DNA from: Actinopolymorpha alba DSM 45243
GTDB taxonomy: Bacteria > Actinomycetota > Actinomycetes > Propionibacteriales > Actinopolymorphaceae
Reading direction: 5' to 3'
Assembly: GCF_000373925.1 (NCBI RefSeq)
Contig: NZ_KB892801.1
Location: forward strand, 1-64,000
DNA length: 64,000 bases
Within the stretch, counting starts at the first letter, position 1; every line of letters begins with the position of its first letter. The notes beneath the pieces are model-generated. The model did not search any database and was not told the origin of the DNA. It worked only from the letters and a program-made list of their open reading frames with translations. A program made the position numbers and the translations under genes. Shown here in pieces: positions 25,371-33,867 of the stretch.

Positions 25371-28183
25371 GTGTCATCGAGCTGCGGAGCGAGGAGTTGC
25401 TGGGCTGCGCGGTGGTGTTCGAACCCTCGGATCCACCGCGCGCTGGAACGGTGATCTTCCAGGAGTCGGACGGCGGTGTCGTACGCCTCCCGGTCGGCGA
25501 CGCGGTGCCCACGCTGCTGCGGGCTACCCGGGATCGGTGGGCGCCGACCGCCCACCCGACCGTGGCGTTCTGGGGTGCGGCCACGGTCGTCGCGCTGCGG
25601 TTGGTGGCCGGTGGCCGCATGCTGCCCGCGGTCTCTGTCTACGGGTTCGACGCCTGGCGGGTCGGACCGCTGGAGCCGGCCGACAGTGCTCGGATCCGGG
25701 AGCTGGCCGCGACGGTGTCGACCACGCCGGAACTCCTGCACGCCTTCCTTGACGCGGTGGCGGACAGCCTGGCGCGCACGCCGGCCTCGGAATGGGCGGC
25801 TGGTGGCCCGGCCTTCGCCGCCGTCGAGCCGCAGCGGGTTCCTGAGATGCGAGGGTGGGCGGCCGAGCTCGCGGCCGGCCCGACCATGCCTGTCGACGAG
25901 CCGGCCGGGTTCCGGGTCTCGCTGCGCGTGGACATGACGGAGCCCTCAGGCGCACACGGTGGGCAGGCGGAGGAGGTGGCCTTCCGGGCCGTCGTACAAC
26001 TGCACAGCCTGGCCGATCCGGCGCGCGTCATCGAGGCTGGCGCACTGTGGTCGGCGGAGGGCGGTGTTCCCGTGGACTTCGGGGCGCGGGCTCGGATCGA
26101 CACGGTGCTCGCGGTCCGGAGGATCGCGGGAGTGTGGGCGCCGCTGGGGCGGCTGCTGGAGGAGGCCGTTCCGGCGCAGGTCGCGCTCGCCGACGAGGAG
26201 GTCGCCGAACTCCTCGGTGATGCGGGCGCCCGTCTGGCCGCGATGGGCGTCGAGGTGCACTGGCCGAAGTCCCTGGGACGGGAGCTGACCGCGACCGCCG
26301 TCGTCGGCACCGCGGACGCCGGCACCGCGATCGCCGGCCGTCAGCCCGATCCCACCGGCGTTCCCACGTTCTTCGGCGGCGACCAGCTGCTGAGGTTCGA
26401 CTGGCAGGTGGCGTTGCGGGGCGAGCCGCTCACCGAGGCGGAGCTGGAGCTGCTCGCCGAAACCCACCGCCCGGTCGTACGCCTTCGCGACCAGTGGATG
26501 CTGGTCGACCCGGGACTTCGCCGCAAGGCCCGGGAGCGGGTGTTGAAACCGCTGACCGCGATCGACGCGCTCGCCGCCACCCTCGCGGGCACGGCAGAGG
26601 TCGAGGGCGAACGCGTCCAGGTCGCGGCGACGGGCTGGCTCGAGGCGTTGCGGGCACGGATCGCCGATCCCGACAGGGAGGGTGCGGCCGTCGAGCCGGT
26701 CCAAGCACCCGCGGGCCTGGCCGCCACCCTGCGCGACTACCAGCTGCGGGGCCTTCGGTGGTTGGTCCGCATGACCTCGCTGGGGCTGGGCTGCTGTCTC
26801 GCCGACGACATGGGCCTCGGCAAGACGATCACGCTCATCGCGCTCCATCTGCATCGGCAGGGCGAGCCCGGTCCCACGCTGGTCGTCTGCCCGGCATCCC
26901 TGCTCGGTAACTGGGAGCGGGAGATCACGCGGTTCGCGCCGGGAACGCCGGTACGCAGGTTTCACGGGGCTGACCGGTCGCTCGCGGGGGCCGAGGAGGG
27001 CTTCGTTCTCACGACGTACGGCACGATGCGACTCGACGCCGACCGGCTCGGCGCCCATCAGTGGGGGCTGATCGTCGCCGACGAGGCGCAGCACGTGAAG
27101 AACCCCACGTCAGACACCGCCAAGGCGCTGCGCCGGGTGAGCGACAGCCTGGGCCCCGCGGGCGCCCGGATCGCGCTCACCGGCACACCCGTGGAGAACT
27201 CCCTCTCCGAACTCTGGGCGATCCTCGACTGGACCACCCCCGGCCTGCTCGGTCCGCTGGGCGCCTTCCGGGCCCGCTGGTCCGGAGCTGGCGACGCCGG
27301 CCCTGACTCACCGCCTGGCGAGCTGGACCGCCTGTCCCGGTTGGTTCGTCCGTTCCTGCTGCGCCGCCGTAAGTCCGACCCGGGCATCGCACCGGAGCTG
27401 CCACCCAAGACCGAGACCGACCAGCTGGTCGCGCTGACGCGGGAGCAGGCGGCGTTGTACGAAGCCTGCGTACGCGAGACGATGGCGCGGATCCAGGCCT
27501 CCACCGGGATGGAGCGGCGCGGCCTCATCCTGGCGTTGCTCACGTCGTTGAAGCAGATCTGCAACCACCCGGCGCAGTACCTCAAGGAGGATCCGCCAGG
27601 CCGCCTTGACGCCCGGTCGGGGAAGCTCGAGTTGCTCGACGAACTCCTCGACACGATCCTCGCGGAGGACGGCGCGGTGCTGGTCTTCACGCAGTACGTC
27701 GCCATGGCGCGGCTCCTCCACCAGCACCTGGACAAGCGGGGCGTCCCCGCGCAGCTGCTCCACGGCGGCACGCCCGTCCGGCAGCGGGACGAGATGGTGC
27801 GTCGGTTCCAGGCGAGCCCGGACGGTGCGCCCGTCTTCCTGCTCTCCCTGAAGGCCGCCGGCACCGGACTCAACCTCACCCGTGCCGACCACGTCATCCA
27901 TTACGACCGCTGGTGGAATCCCGCGGTCGAGGCGCAGGCCACGGACCGGGCCTACCGCATCGGCCAGACCCGGCCCGTGCAGGTTCACCGGTTGATCGCC
28001 GAGGGCACGGTCGAGGACCGGATCGCCGCGATGCTCCAGGCCAAGCGCGCACTCGCGGAGGCGGTGTTGAGCGTGGGCGAGGCGGCGCTGACCGAGCTGT
28101 CAGACACCGAACTCGCCGACCTGATCGAACTCCAGGCCGGCACTAACGCCAGCGATGCGAGCCGTGGGGGTACGAAGCGATGA
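25367..28183 (+). CDS. SNF2-family DEAD/DEAH-box ATPase
   Basis: 938-aa Swi2/Snf2 ATPase. The N-terminal roughly 450 residues include the bacterial SNF2-associated domain. The ATPase core has ADDMGLGKTITLIALHLHRQ (motif I), VADEAQHVKN (motif II, DEAQ), ALTGTPVENSLSELWAILDW (motif III), and C-terminal LKAAGTGLNLTRADHVIHYD and QATDRAYRIGQTRPVQVHRL (motifs V and VI). The whole is the usual size of actinobacterial SNF2 proteins paired with SWIM zinc-finger proteins. The GTG at 25367 and the ATGA overlap at its end couple it to both neighbours. It probably remodels protein-DNA complexes; the target is unknown. Confidence 0.93.
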   Translation: MSVIELRSEELLGCAVVFEPSDPPRAGTVIFQESDGGVVRLPVGDAVPTLLRATRDRWAPTAHPTVAFWGAATVVALRLVAGGRMLPAVSVYGFDAWRVGPLEPADSARIRELAATVSTTPELLHAFLDAVADSLARTPASEWAAGGPAFAAVEPQRVPEMRGWAAELAAGPTMPVDEPAGFRVSLRVDMTEPSGAHGGQAEEVAFRAVVQLHSLADPARVIEAGALWSAEGGVPVDFGARARIDTVLAVRRIAGVWAPLGRLLEEAVPAQVALADEEVAELLGDAGARLAAMGVEVHWPKSLGRELTATAVVGTADAGTAIAGRQPDPTGVPTFFGGDQLLRFDWQVALRGEPLTEAELELLAETHRPVVRLRDQWMLVDPGLRRKARERVLKPLTAIDALAATLAGTAEVEGERVQVAATGWLEALRARIADPDREGAAVEPVQAPAGLAATLRDYQLRGLRWLVRMTSLGLGCCLADDMGLGKTITLIALHLHRQGEPGPTLVVCPASLLGNWEREITRFAPGTPVRRFHGADRSLAGAEEGFVLTTYGTMRLDADRLGAHQWGLIVADEAQHVKNPTSDTAKALRRVSDSLGPAGARIALTGTPVENSLSELWAILDWTTPGLLGPLGAFRARWSGAGDAGPDSPPGELDRLSRLVRPFLLRRRKSDPGIAPELPPKTETDQLVALTREQAALYEACVRETMARIQASTGMERRGLILALLTSLKQICNHPAQYLKEDPPGRLDARSGKLELLDELLDTILAEDGAVLVFTQYVAMARLLHQHLDKRGVPAQLLHGGTPVRQRDEMVRRFQASPDGAPVFLLSLKAAGTGLNLTRADHVIHYDRWWNPAVEAQATDRAYRIGQTRPVQVHRLIAEGTVEDRIAAMLQAKRALAEAVLSVGEAALTELSDTELADLIELQAGTNASDASRGGTKR

Positions 28184-29046
28184 GTGACGACGACCGGGTG
28201 CGGGGATTCCCCGCCTTCGTACCCCAACGAGGCCGGCGCAGGTCGACCCGCGGCCAGTCGTGGTGGGCCCGGGCCTGGGTGAGCGCGATGGAGGAGACCT
28301 CGCTCGACGGGGAGCAGTTACGGCGGGGACGCAGGTACGCCTCCCTCGGACACGTTGGCACGATCACGGTCAGCCCTGGCCGGATCGCCGCGCCCGTACA
28401 CGACGGCAACCAGCATCTGCCGTACGACACCGTCGTCTATGTGACGGAGCTGACCGACGCCGAGTGGGAGCGGTTCCTCGACGAGGTGGCGCGGAAGGCC
28501 GGGCACCTCGCGGCGCTTCTCGACAAGGACATGCCGCATGACCTGGTGCACGCGGCCGCCGATGCGGGCGTTCGCCTGTTGCCCAGTGTCGGCGACCTCG
28601 AACCCGAGTGCAGCTGCCCCGACTGGGAGCTTCCGTGCAAGCATGCCGCCGCCTTGTCGTACCAAGGGTCGTGGCTCCTGGACGAGGACCCGTTCGTGCT
28701 GCTCCTGATGCGCGGGCGGGGGGAGCGGGAGTTTCTGGATGAGCTGGCGCGGCGCAATGCGTCGGCGCCGGGCATTGATCCGGAAGGGCTGGCGTGGCTG
28801 GTCAAGGATGCGGCCGCGCGGGCCGGTGCACTCCTCGCCGCGGCCGACCCGGGCGAGCTGACGTATCCGCGTGACCGTTGGCGGGACGGCGTACGCCTGG
28901 CGGCGACCCACCAGGACCCTCGGCTTTCCGCCCGGCTGGAGGAGGCGAGCGGGCGACCGTCCTCCGAATGGGCCCGCGCCATCCGTGCCTGGGAGCAGGC
29001 GGGTCAGGCCGGACTCGAAGCCCTTGAGCATGTCGAGCGCGAATAG
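28180..29046 (+). CDS. SWIM zinc-finger protein, SNF2 partner
   Basis: 288-aa protein with a SWIM motif CSCPDWELPCKHAAAL (CxC...CxH) near residues 143-158, a small zinc module for protein or nucleic-acid binding. The N-terminal RSTRGQSWWARAWVSAMEET is characteristic of the SWIM proteins encoded next to bacterial SNF2 ATPases. The ATG overlaps the SNF2 stop by 4 bp (ATGA), so the two are very likely made together and form a complex; this is inferred from conserved pairing. Confidence 0.92.
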   Translation: MSDDDRVRGFPAFVPQRGRRRSTRGQSWWARAWVSAMEETSLDGEQLRRGRRYASLGHVGTITVSPGRIAAPVHDGNQHLPYDTVVYVTELTDAEWERFLDEVARKAGHLAALLDKDMPHDLVHAAADAGVRLLPSVGDLEPECSCPDWELPCKHAAALSYQGSWLLDEDPFVLLLMRGRGEREFLDELARRNASAPGIDPEGLAWLVKDAAARAGALLAAADPGELTYPRDRWRDGVRLAATHQDPRLSARLEEASGRPSSEWARAIRAWEQAGQAGLEALEHVERE

Positions 29047-29068
29047 AGGTTTGTGCGAGGCGCCCCGG

Positions 29069-29119
29069 CCATGATCATGAAGGATTTTCGTCGCTATTTG
29101 ACCAGAATCCTTCATGATT
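29069..29119. repeat. Intergenic palindromic repeat, family B copy 1 (possible terminator of the SWIM gene)
   Basis: A 13-bp stem atcatgaaggatt / aatccttcatgat (29074-29086 / 29106-29118) encloses ttcgtcgctatttgaccag. Bases 29069-29112 match the reverse complement of 50599-50642 at 40 of 44 positions. Located 23 bp after the SWIM stop, it may also act as a terminator. Two near-identical strings, ggccacatgtctcat (29131) and ggccatttgtctcac (29183), follow. Confidence 0.75.
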
Positions 29120-29192
29120 CTTGGACTCGCGGCCACATGTCTCATCATCCAGACGACCCGCGGTTCGAGGCGCGCTACGGCGGCCATTTGTC

Positions 29193-29432
29193 TCACGTAC
29201 GGATAAGCAACACGCCGTCGATGTAGCGAAGGATGTCCTCGGCTGTTCCCTCTCGTAGGACGATCTCGTAGACCCGCGCTCGCTGCTGGCGATCAGACAG
29301 GTCGAATTCGTGGTCTGGTGCCGACCAATTCAGGTGTAGTGGGAGCCGAACCCGTGCGAACGCCGCCGCCAACGACAATCGCGGGAGCTTAAGCGGGACG
29401 GGGATCAAGCGGCCCTCGCGCGACCGGATCAC
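29193..29432 (-). CDS. Short conserved ORF, probably C-terminally truncated
   Basis: 79 aa: LSLAAAFARVRLPLHLNWSA then FDLSDRQQRARVYEIVLREG and ILRYIDGVLL. I have seen this type of sequence in small actinobacterial proteins encoded beside AbiEii-like nucleotidyltransferases, where they continue after the YIDGxLL motif. Here the frame ends seven residues later, in a stop formed by the repeat-like string tgagacaaatggccgcc, so the repeat may have cut it short. No nucleotidyltransferase is next to it. The GTG start at 29430-29432 lies 3 bp after the GT2 stop without a clear ribosome-binding site. Function unknown. Confidence 0.45.
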   Translation of the reverse strand: MIRSREGRLIPVPLKLPRLSLAAAFARVRLPLHLNWSAPDHEFDLSDRQQRARVYEIVLREGTAEDILRYIDGVLLIRT

Positions 29433-29435
29433 GTT

Positions 29436-30353
29436 TCAAACGATGGGTGGGCGTCCCAGCAGGGTCATCCGCCAGACGGTCCGCCAGCGCATCGGCCGGC
29501 GCGGCCCGCAGCCTTTCCGCCACCCCTCCACGAATCCGCCGAACCACGCGCGCAGGCCGGCCAGCGGCGGGCGGCGTACGACCGTGATGAGGATCCAGAT
29601 GCCGAGGTAGATCGGGATCAGCACCGCCGGGAGGTGGCGGCGGGCCAGCCAGACCCGGTTGCGGGCGTTCATGCGGTAGTAGAGCGCGTGCCGGGCGGGG
29701 GAGGTCCGCGGATGCTGGAGCAGGATGTCGGGGCGGTAGTCGATCCGCCAGCCGTCGTCCAGGGCCCGCCAGGCGAGGTCGGTCTCCTCGTGCGCCCAGA
29801 AGAACTCCTCGGGCCACCCGCCATTGCGGTCGAGCACCGACATGCGGACGGCGTTACCGCCGCCGAGGAAGGTGGTCACCTCCGACGCCCGGAGCGGATC
29901 GCGGGCGCGCAGGCGGGGAATGTGCCGGCGCTGGGTCGTACCCGTCTCGTCGGCGATACGGAAACTGATGATGCCGAGCGTCGGGTCGCAGGCGAACGCC
30001 GAGCGGACCTTGTTGACCGTACGCGGGTCGGGCAGGAGCCCGTCGTCGTCGAGAAACATCACCACGTCGACGTCACCATGCTCGCGAAGCCTCGCCAGGG
30101 CGGCGTTGCGGCCACCCGGCAGGCCGAGGTTGCGGGGGAGTTCGATGGCTTCGACGCCCGCCGGAAGGCCGTGAAGCTGTGTGCCGTTGCCGACGACCAC
30201 GATCCGCGCCGGGGCGCTCACCTGCGCGCCGACCGAGTCGAGGGCGGCCGCGAGTTCGGCCGGCCGATCGCCCAGCGTCACGAGCACCACCGCGAGTCTG
30301 AGTTCGGAGGCCGGCGCGGGACGGGACGCCGTCCTGACTGGGCTGTACGTCAC
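29436..30353 (-). CDS. Glycosyltransferase family 2
   Basis: 305-aa GT-A glycosyltransferase. The start RLAVVLVTLGDRPAELAAAL is the nucleotide-binding strand, VVMFLDDDGLLPDP carries the DxD metal motif (LDDD), and FFWAHEETDLAWRALDDGWR contains the catalytic-base region. A hydrophobic C-terminal segment (LIPIYLGIWILITVV) suggests membrane anchoring. Rhamnosyl- and other cell-surface sugar transferases look like this. The GTG at 30351-30353 follows cggaggggg. It stands apart from the 4-16 kb glycan operon; whether it contributes to the same product is unknown. Confidence 0.88.
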   Translation of the reverse strand: MTYSPVRTASRPAPASELRLAVVLVTLGDRPAELAAALDSVGAQVSAPARIVVVGNGTQLHGLPAGVEAIELPRNLGLPGGRNAALARLREHGDVDVVMFLDDDGLLPDPRTVNKVRSAFACDPTLGIISFRIADETGTTQRRHIPRLRARDPLRASEVTTFLGGGNAVRMSVLDRNGGWPEEFFWAHEETDLAWRALDDGWRIDYRPDILLQHPRTSPARHALYYRMNARNRVWLARRHLPAVLIPIYLGIWILITVVRRPPLAGLRAWFGGFVEGWRKGCGPRRPMRWRTVWRMTLLGRPPIV

Positions 30354-30443
30354 TATGACCCCCTCCGGCGCGTGGCGACACGGTGATACGGCGATGAAAT
30401 ACCCCGCAACGGATCGTAACGAACCGAGGTGGGGGATACGGTC

Positions 30444-31568
30444 TCAACCCGACTGCCCCTGGCTCAGGCGGTCGATGATCGCCGCCGTCACGCTCGCGGT
30501 GCCGTGGCGTGGCTGGCCCGCGGCGGTGAGTTCGATGGCGCCGTCGGCGAACGCGGACCGGACCGCCGAGCGGATCTGGTCGGCGACCTTTGCCAGGCCC
30601 AGATGGTCGAGCATCAGCGCTCCGGCGAGGATCTGCGAGGTCGGGTTGGCGAGGTTGCGGCCGGCGATGGTGGGCGCGCTTCCGTGGATGGGTTCGAAGT
30701 ACGCGTGCCGGTCGCCGATGTTCGCGGCAGGACACATCCCGAGCCCTCCGACGGTGGCCGCGCCCAGGTCGCTGAGGATGTCACCCAGAAAGTTCTCGGT
30801 GACGAGTACGTCGAAGTGCGACGGATCCATCACCAGGTCGTGCGCGGCCGCGTCGGCGTAGCGGAAGTCCGGCTCGATGTTCGGGAACTCCTCGGCCACC
30901 TCGACGAAGATCTCCCGGAAGAAGGCGAAGCTTCGCAGGACGTTGCTCTTGTCGACACAGGTGACCCGTCGTTGCCCGTCGGCGGGTGCGCCACCGCGCA
31001 CCTCGGCCAGCCCGAACGCGTACCTCACCACCCGCTCGACGCCCGGCCTGGTCATGAACAACTGGTCGCACATGGCGTGCTGGTTTCCGATCCCGAGCCC
31101 GCGGGAGAGATACAGCCCTTCGGTGTTCTCGCGGACGATCACGTAGTCGATGTCGCCGTCCCGGTAGGTCGTCGGCGTTCGTACGCCGGGCAGCAGCGTG
31201 ATCGGGCGGACGTTCGCGTAGGTGTCGAGGCCGTTCCGGAGTACGCCGCCCAGCACGCCCGCCTCGGTCCCGTCGGGTCGGCGTACGTCCGGCAGACCCA
31301 CCGGCCCCTTGAGGATGGCGTCGTAGGTGTCCCGCAGCGCGGTGAGGGTTTCCTCGGCGAGGTTGGTGCCGGTACGCCGATAGGTCTGCGCACCGCCATC
31401 CTCGTAGCCGAAGGTGAGCTCGACCGTCGTGCCGCGCACCGCTCCGGCCAGCACCTCCCGGGCGCTCTCCACGAGTTCGGGGCCGATCCCGTCGCCGGGG
31501 ATGAGCGCGATCCGGTAGGTGCGTGCGGTGGCGGGCCGTGTCGTGCGTACGTCGTTCACCCGGACCAT
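30444..31568 (-). CDS. Isocitrate/isopropylmalate dehydrogenase-family protein
   Basis: 374-aa beta-decarboxylating dehydrogenase. YRIALIPGDGIGPELVESAR is the N-terminal hallmark, VIVRENTEGLYLSRG and CVDKSNVLRS are substrate and cofactor segments, and TENFLGDILSDLGAATVGGL then FEPIHGSAPTIAGRNLANPT is the family signature region. Such enzymes oxidise (R)-malate-type 2-hydroxy acids with NAD: 3-isopropylmalate, tartrate, D-malate or isocitrate. No leucine genes are adjacent, so a tartrate/D-malate-type role is as likely as LeuB. The ATG is at 31566-31568. It diverges from the RidA-like gene, which may share its control. Confidence 0.88.
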   Translation of the reverse strand: MVRVNDVRTTRPATARTYRIALIPGDGIGPELVESAREVLAGAVRGTTVELTFGYEDGGAQTYRRTGTNLAEETLTALRDTYDAILKGPVGLPDVRRPDGTEAGVLGGVLRNGLDTYANVRPITLLPGVRTPTTYRDGDIDYVIVRENTEGLYLSRGLGIGNQHAMCDQLFMTRPGVERVVRYAFGLAEVRGGAPADGQRRVTCVDKSNVLRSFAFFREIFVEVAEEFPNIEPDFRYADAAAHDLVMDPSHFDVLVTENFLGDILSDLGAATVGGLGMCPAANIGDRHAYFEPIHGSAPTIAGRNLANPTSQILAGALMLDHLGLAKVADQIRSAVRSAFADGAIELTAAGQPRHGTASVTAAIIDRLSQGQSG

Positions 31569-31758
31569 AATTCCGTGCCAGGCTCACCCAGGCGGGCACA
31601 TTTCTTCGGTGACATGGTTGTGCCGAGTTTCACCGGCCATGCTGAGGGAGTGACCGCGGAGGTGCGCAGCGATGGGTAGCTCCACACCCCCGCTGGGAGA
31701 GTACTTCCCTCCTCGTGATAATCCGAATCACCGGAACTTCGACCTCTTTTCGGCAACG

Positions 31759-31776
31759 GATTTGGTGTGCCAAATC
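31759..31776. promoter_or_regulatory. Palindrome upstream of the RidA-like gene
   Basis: GATTTGG-TGTG-CCAAATC is a perfect 7-bp inverted repeat with a 4-bp centre, 28 bp before the RidA-like ATG. It looks like an operator of a GntR- or LacI-type regulator. No such regulator is adjacent. Confidence 0.55.
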
Positions 31777-31804
31777 GGCAGTGTTTCGTGCATAATCCCT
31801 GGCC

Positions 31805-32221
31805 ATGTCGATCTCTCGCATCAACCCTGCGGACCTGCACGCAACCCCGGGCTATCACCACGTCACGGTCGTGGAAGCTGGCCGGTTGGCCTTCCTTGCC
31901 GGTCAGTGTCCGCTTGACCGATCTGGCACGGTAGTGGGCGTCGGCGATATCGACGCACAGGTCGACCAGGTAGCGGCCAATTTGACCGCACTTGGCGCGG
32001 TCGGTGCGGGTCCTGACCAGGTGGTGCGATCCGTGATTTACGTCGCGAGCAACGACCGAGCGGTTCTCGCCGCCGTATGGCGCCGTTTCAATGAGTCGGC
32101 GTTAGCCGCGGCCTTTACGACCGCGAGCACGTTGCTTGGCGTCGCACAGTTGGGATTTCTGGACCAGCTCGTGGAACTGGACCTCACCGCGGCGGTGGCT
32201 GGCTGGCGCGGAGATCAGTGA
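31805..32221 (+). CDS. RidA/YjgF-family protein
   Basis: 138-aa Rid-family protein (INPADLHATPGYHHVTVVEA, AFLAGQCPLDRSG, LTALGAVGAGPDQVVRSVIY). Active RidA enzymes hydrolyse reactive enamine/imine intermediates using a conserved Arg near the C-terminal strand (RPARSxVEV-type). Here the matching stretch is AFTTASTLLGVAQLGFLDQL, which lacks that Arg, so the protein is probably a divergent Rid subfamily and may not be an imine deaminase. The ATG at 31805 is 237 bp from the divergent dehydrogenase. The 3' end overlaps the convergent beta-helix gene by 38 bp. Confidence 0.85.
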   Translation: MSISRINPADLHATPGYHHVTVVEAGRLAFLAGQCPLDRSGTVVGVGDIDAQVDQVAANLTALGAVGAGPDQVVRSVIYVASNDRAVLAAVWRRFNESALAAAFTTASTLLGVAQLGFLDQLVELDLTAAVAGWRGDQ

Positions 32222-33677
32222 TCCGTTGGTTGATCTCCGCGGGTGTTGGTACGCGAGGCAAGGCTGGCTTGACGTGCTGTTGCTGAGTGGTGCCAATCTT
32301 GACCTGTGAAGCCGCGCCACCGCGGAATGCCTGGTCGGTGGCGGCGGAGAAGTCGTCGGTGCCGATCCGGAACCACGCCGTCCTGTCGTTCTTGCTGACG
32401 TACTGTCCGACCCGGCAGACATATGCCGCCTGTTTTGTGCCTCGTTTGAGGCGGACGGAGCCGAGCGTCCAGGAATTGCCGGTGTCCCGGCTCGCCACCG
32501 CCGCCACAGGGGGGAATTCCGGATGCCAGGGGTCGACGACCGTGATGTCATCCAGCAGGACGCCAGAATTGTCGTACCACAGTGACACCCCGAACGGCCG
32601 GCATTCCTTGATGTGAGTCCCGGTGACGGTGACGCCGCGAGTCAGGTAGAGCTGGACCCCGCCAGCGGTGGTGTTCCTGTCGCCCGGGCGACCCAGGGCG
32701 TCAATTCCGCTTCCCATCCGGGCGATGCTGCCGCCGATGATGTGGCCGGTGGAGCGTTCGACGGTGTTGTCCCTCCTGCCCGCGCCCACGATCCTGATCC
32801 CCGACCCCTTCGATCCGTCATCCACCTCCCCGTCGATGTCGAGGTGGGCGGCAAGAATGTCGAGCGGTGCGTATGTATCGACGCCCTGAGGATCAGGAGA
32901 GGGAACCGCGGCGAAACCATGGTAGCTGTTGGTGATGCGGGTGCCGAGGGCATGAATCCTCGCGCCACCATGGGTGTCGATCGCTTCCCAGGGAACCGAG
33001 TCGATTTCCCCGCCCCATACCCAGCAGTTGTCGCAGCGCGGATCCTCGGTGAGGTTGGTAAGGCGCCAGCGGTTGAAGGCGATGCCGTACGACTGCATGA
33101 ATCCGTTCTTGGGAATTCCGGTGAGCCGGCGAACGGTCGGATTCCAGTGGTGTACGTCAGCGCAGGAGAAATGGTCGAGGCCGGCGTACTGCACGTCTTC
33201 GACCACGACGTCAAGCGTCACGAGATGACGCGCCCACCGGGCGTAGAGCCCGCCATAACCCCAGTCCCGGAAGGTGACGTCGTGTAGGAAGAGGTTTTCG
33301 AACCAACGCTCCGGTGTCCCGGTGACGTGAAGGGCGCGTCCGTTGGGTTCGTACGTCGTACCCTGGGGACCGCGGAACGTCAGGCCGGCGACAACTGTCC
33401 CGCTGGCACCGCCCTCGAGGCGGATACCAGTCGTGTCAGATGCGGTCTGGACGAGTTCAGCTCCGTAGCCGAGATGGCGGAGCGGCTTGTTGAGGGTGAT
33501 GGGTGCGGTGAGTTTGAACGCACGATCGGGGGTATACCAGATCTCGTCTCCGGCTGCGGCCTTGTCGAAGACGCCGGCCAGCGTTTCCGTATCGTCGTCG
33601 ACACCATTTCCGGCCGCGCCCTCGGCGACAACATCCCATCGTCGGGCCCGCGGTCGGGCCTTTCCCGGATCGACCAT
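32184..33677 (-). CDS. Right-handed beta-helix (pectate-lyase-like) protein
   Basis: 497-aa protein. An N-terminal segment of the pectate-lyase-3/tailspike type (WDVVAEGAAGNGVDDDTETL) is followed by turns of parallel beta-helix: GIRLEGGASGTVVAGLTFRG, GGLYARWARHLVTLDVVVED, GSGIRIVGAGRRDNTVERST, GVQLYLTRGVTVTGTHIKEC. Such proteins bind or cut polysaccharides. No signal peptide or membrane segment is visible, so its location is unclear; prophage tailspike ancestry is possible but no phage genes surround it. The ATG at 33675-33677 follows aggagggtttc, and the longer open frame upstream is not similar to the family. Confidence 0.82.
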   Translation of the reverse strand: MVDPGKARPRARRWDVVAEGAAGNGVDDDTETLAGVFDKAAAGDEIWYTPDRAFKLTAPITLNKPLRHLGYGAELVQTASDTTGIRLEGGASGTVVAGLTFRGPQGTTYEPNGRALHVTGTPERWFENLFLHDVTFRDWGYGGLYARWARHLVTLDVVVEDVQYAGLDHFSCADVHHWNPTVRRLTGIPKNGFMQSYGIAFNRWRLTNLTEDPRCDNCWVWGGEIDSVPWEAIDTHGGARIHALGTRITNSYHGFAAVPSPDPQGVDTYAPLDILAAHLDIDGEVDDGSKGSGIRIVGAGRRDNTVERSTGHIIGGSIARMGSGIDALGRPGDRNTTAGGVQLYLTRGVTVTGTHIKECRPFGVSLWYDNSGVLLDDITVVDPWHPEFPPVAAVASRDTGNSWTLGSVRLKRGTKQAAYVCRVGQYVSKNDRTAWFRIGTDDFSAATDQAFRGGAASQVKIGTTQQQHVKPALPRVPTPAEINQRITDLRASQPPPR

Positions 33678-33867
33678 GAAACCCTCCTGTGCCGAACTGC
33701 GTACGAGGGTTTCTACTGTGCCAGATTGATCGTCCGAGCGCTGGTTGGCCTTGCCCCGCGTCTCACCGTAGCGAGGGATCGGTCGTGCTGGAAGCGCCTT
33801 GTAAATAAGGCGGTTTCGCGGTCGTCGCCGGTTGCGAGTATGATCGTGATCAGCTAAACTCGAACGT

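Noticed and set aside
32184-33677. Beta-helix protein as evidence for a prophage
   Set aside because: No capsid, portal, integrase or lysis genes are nearby.
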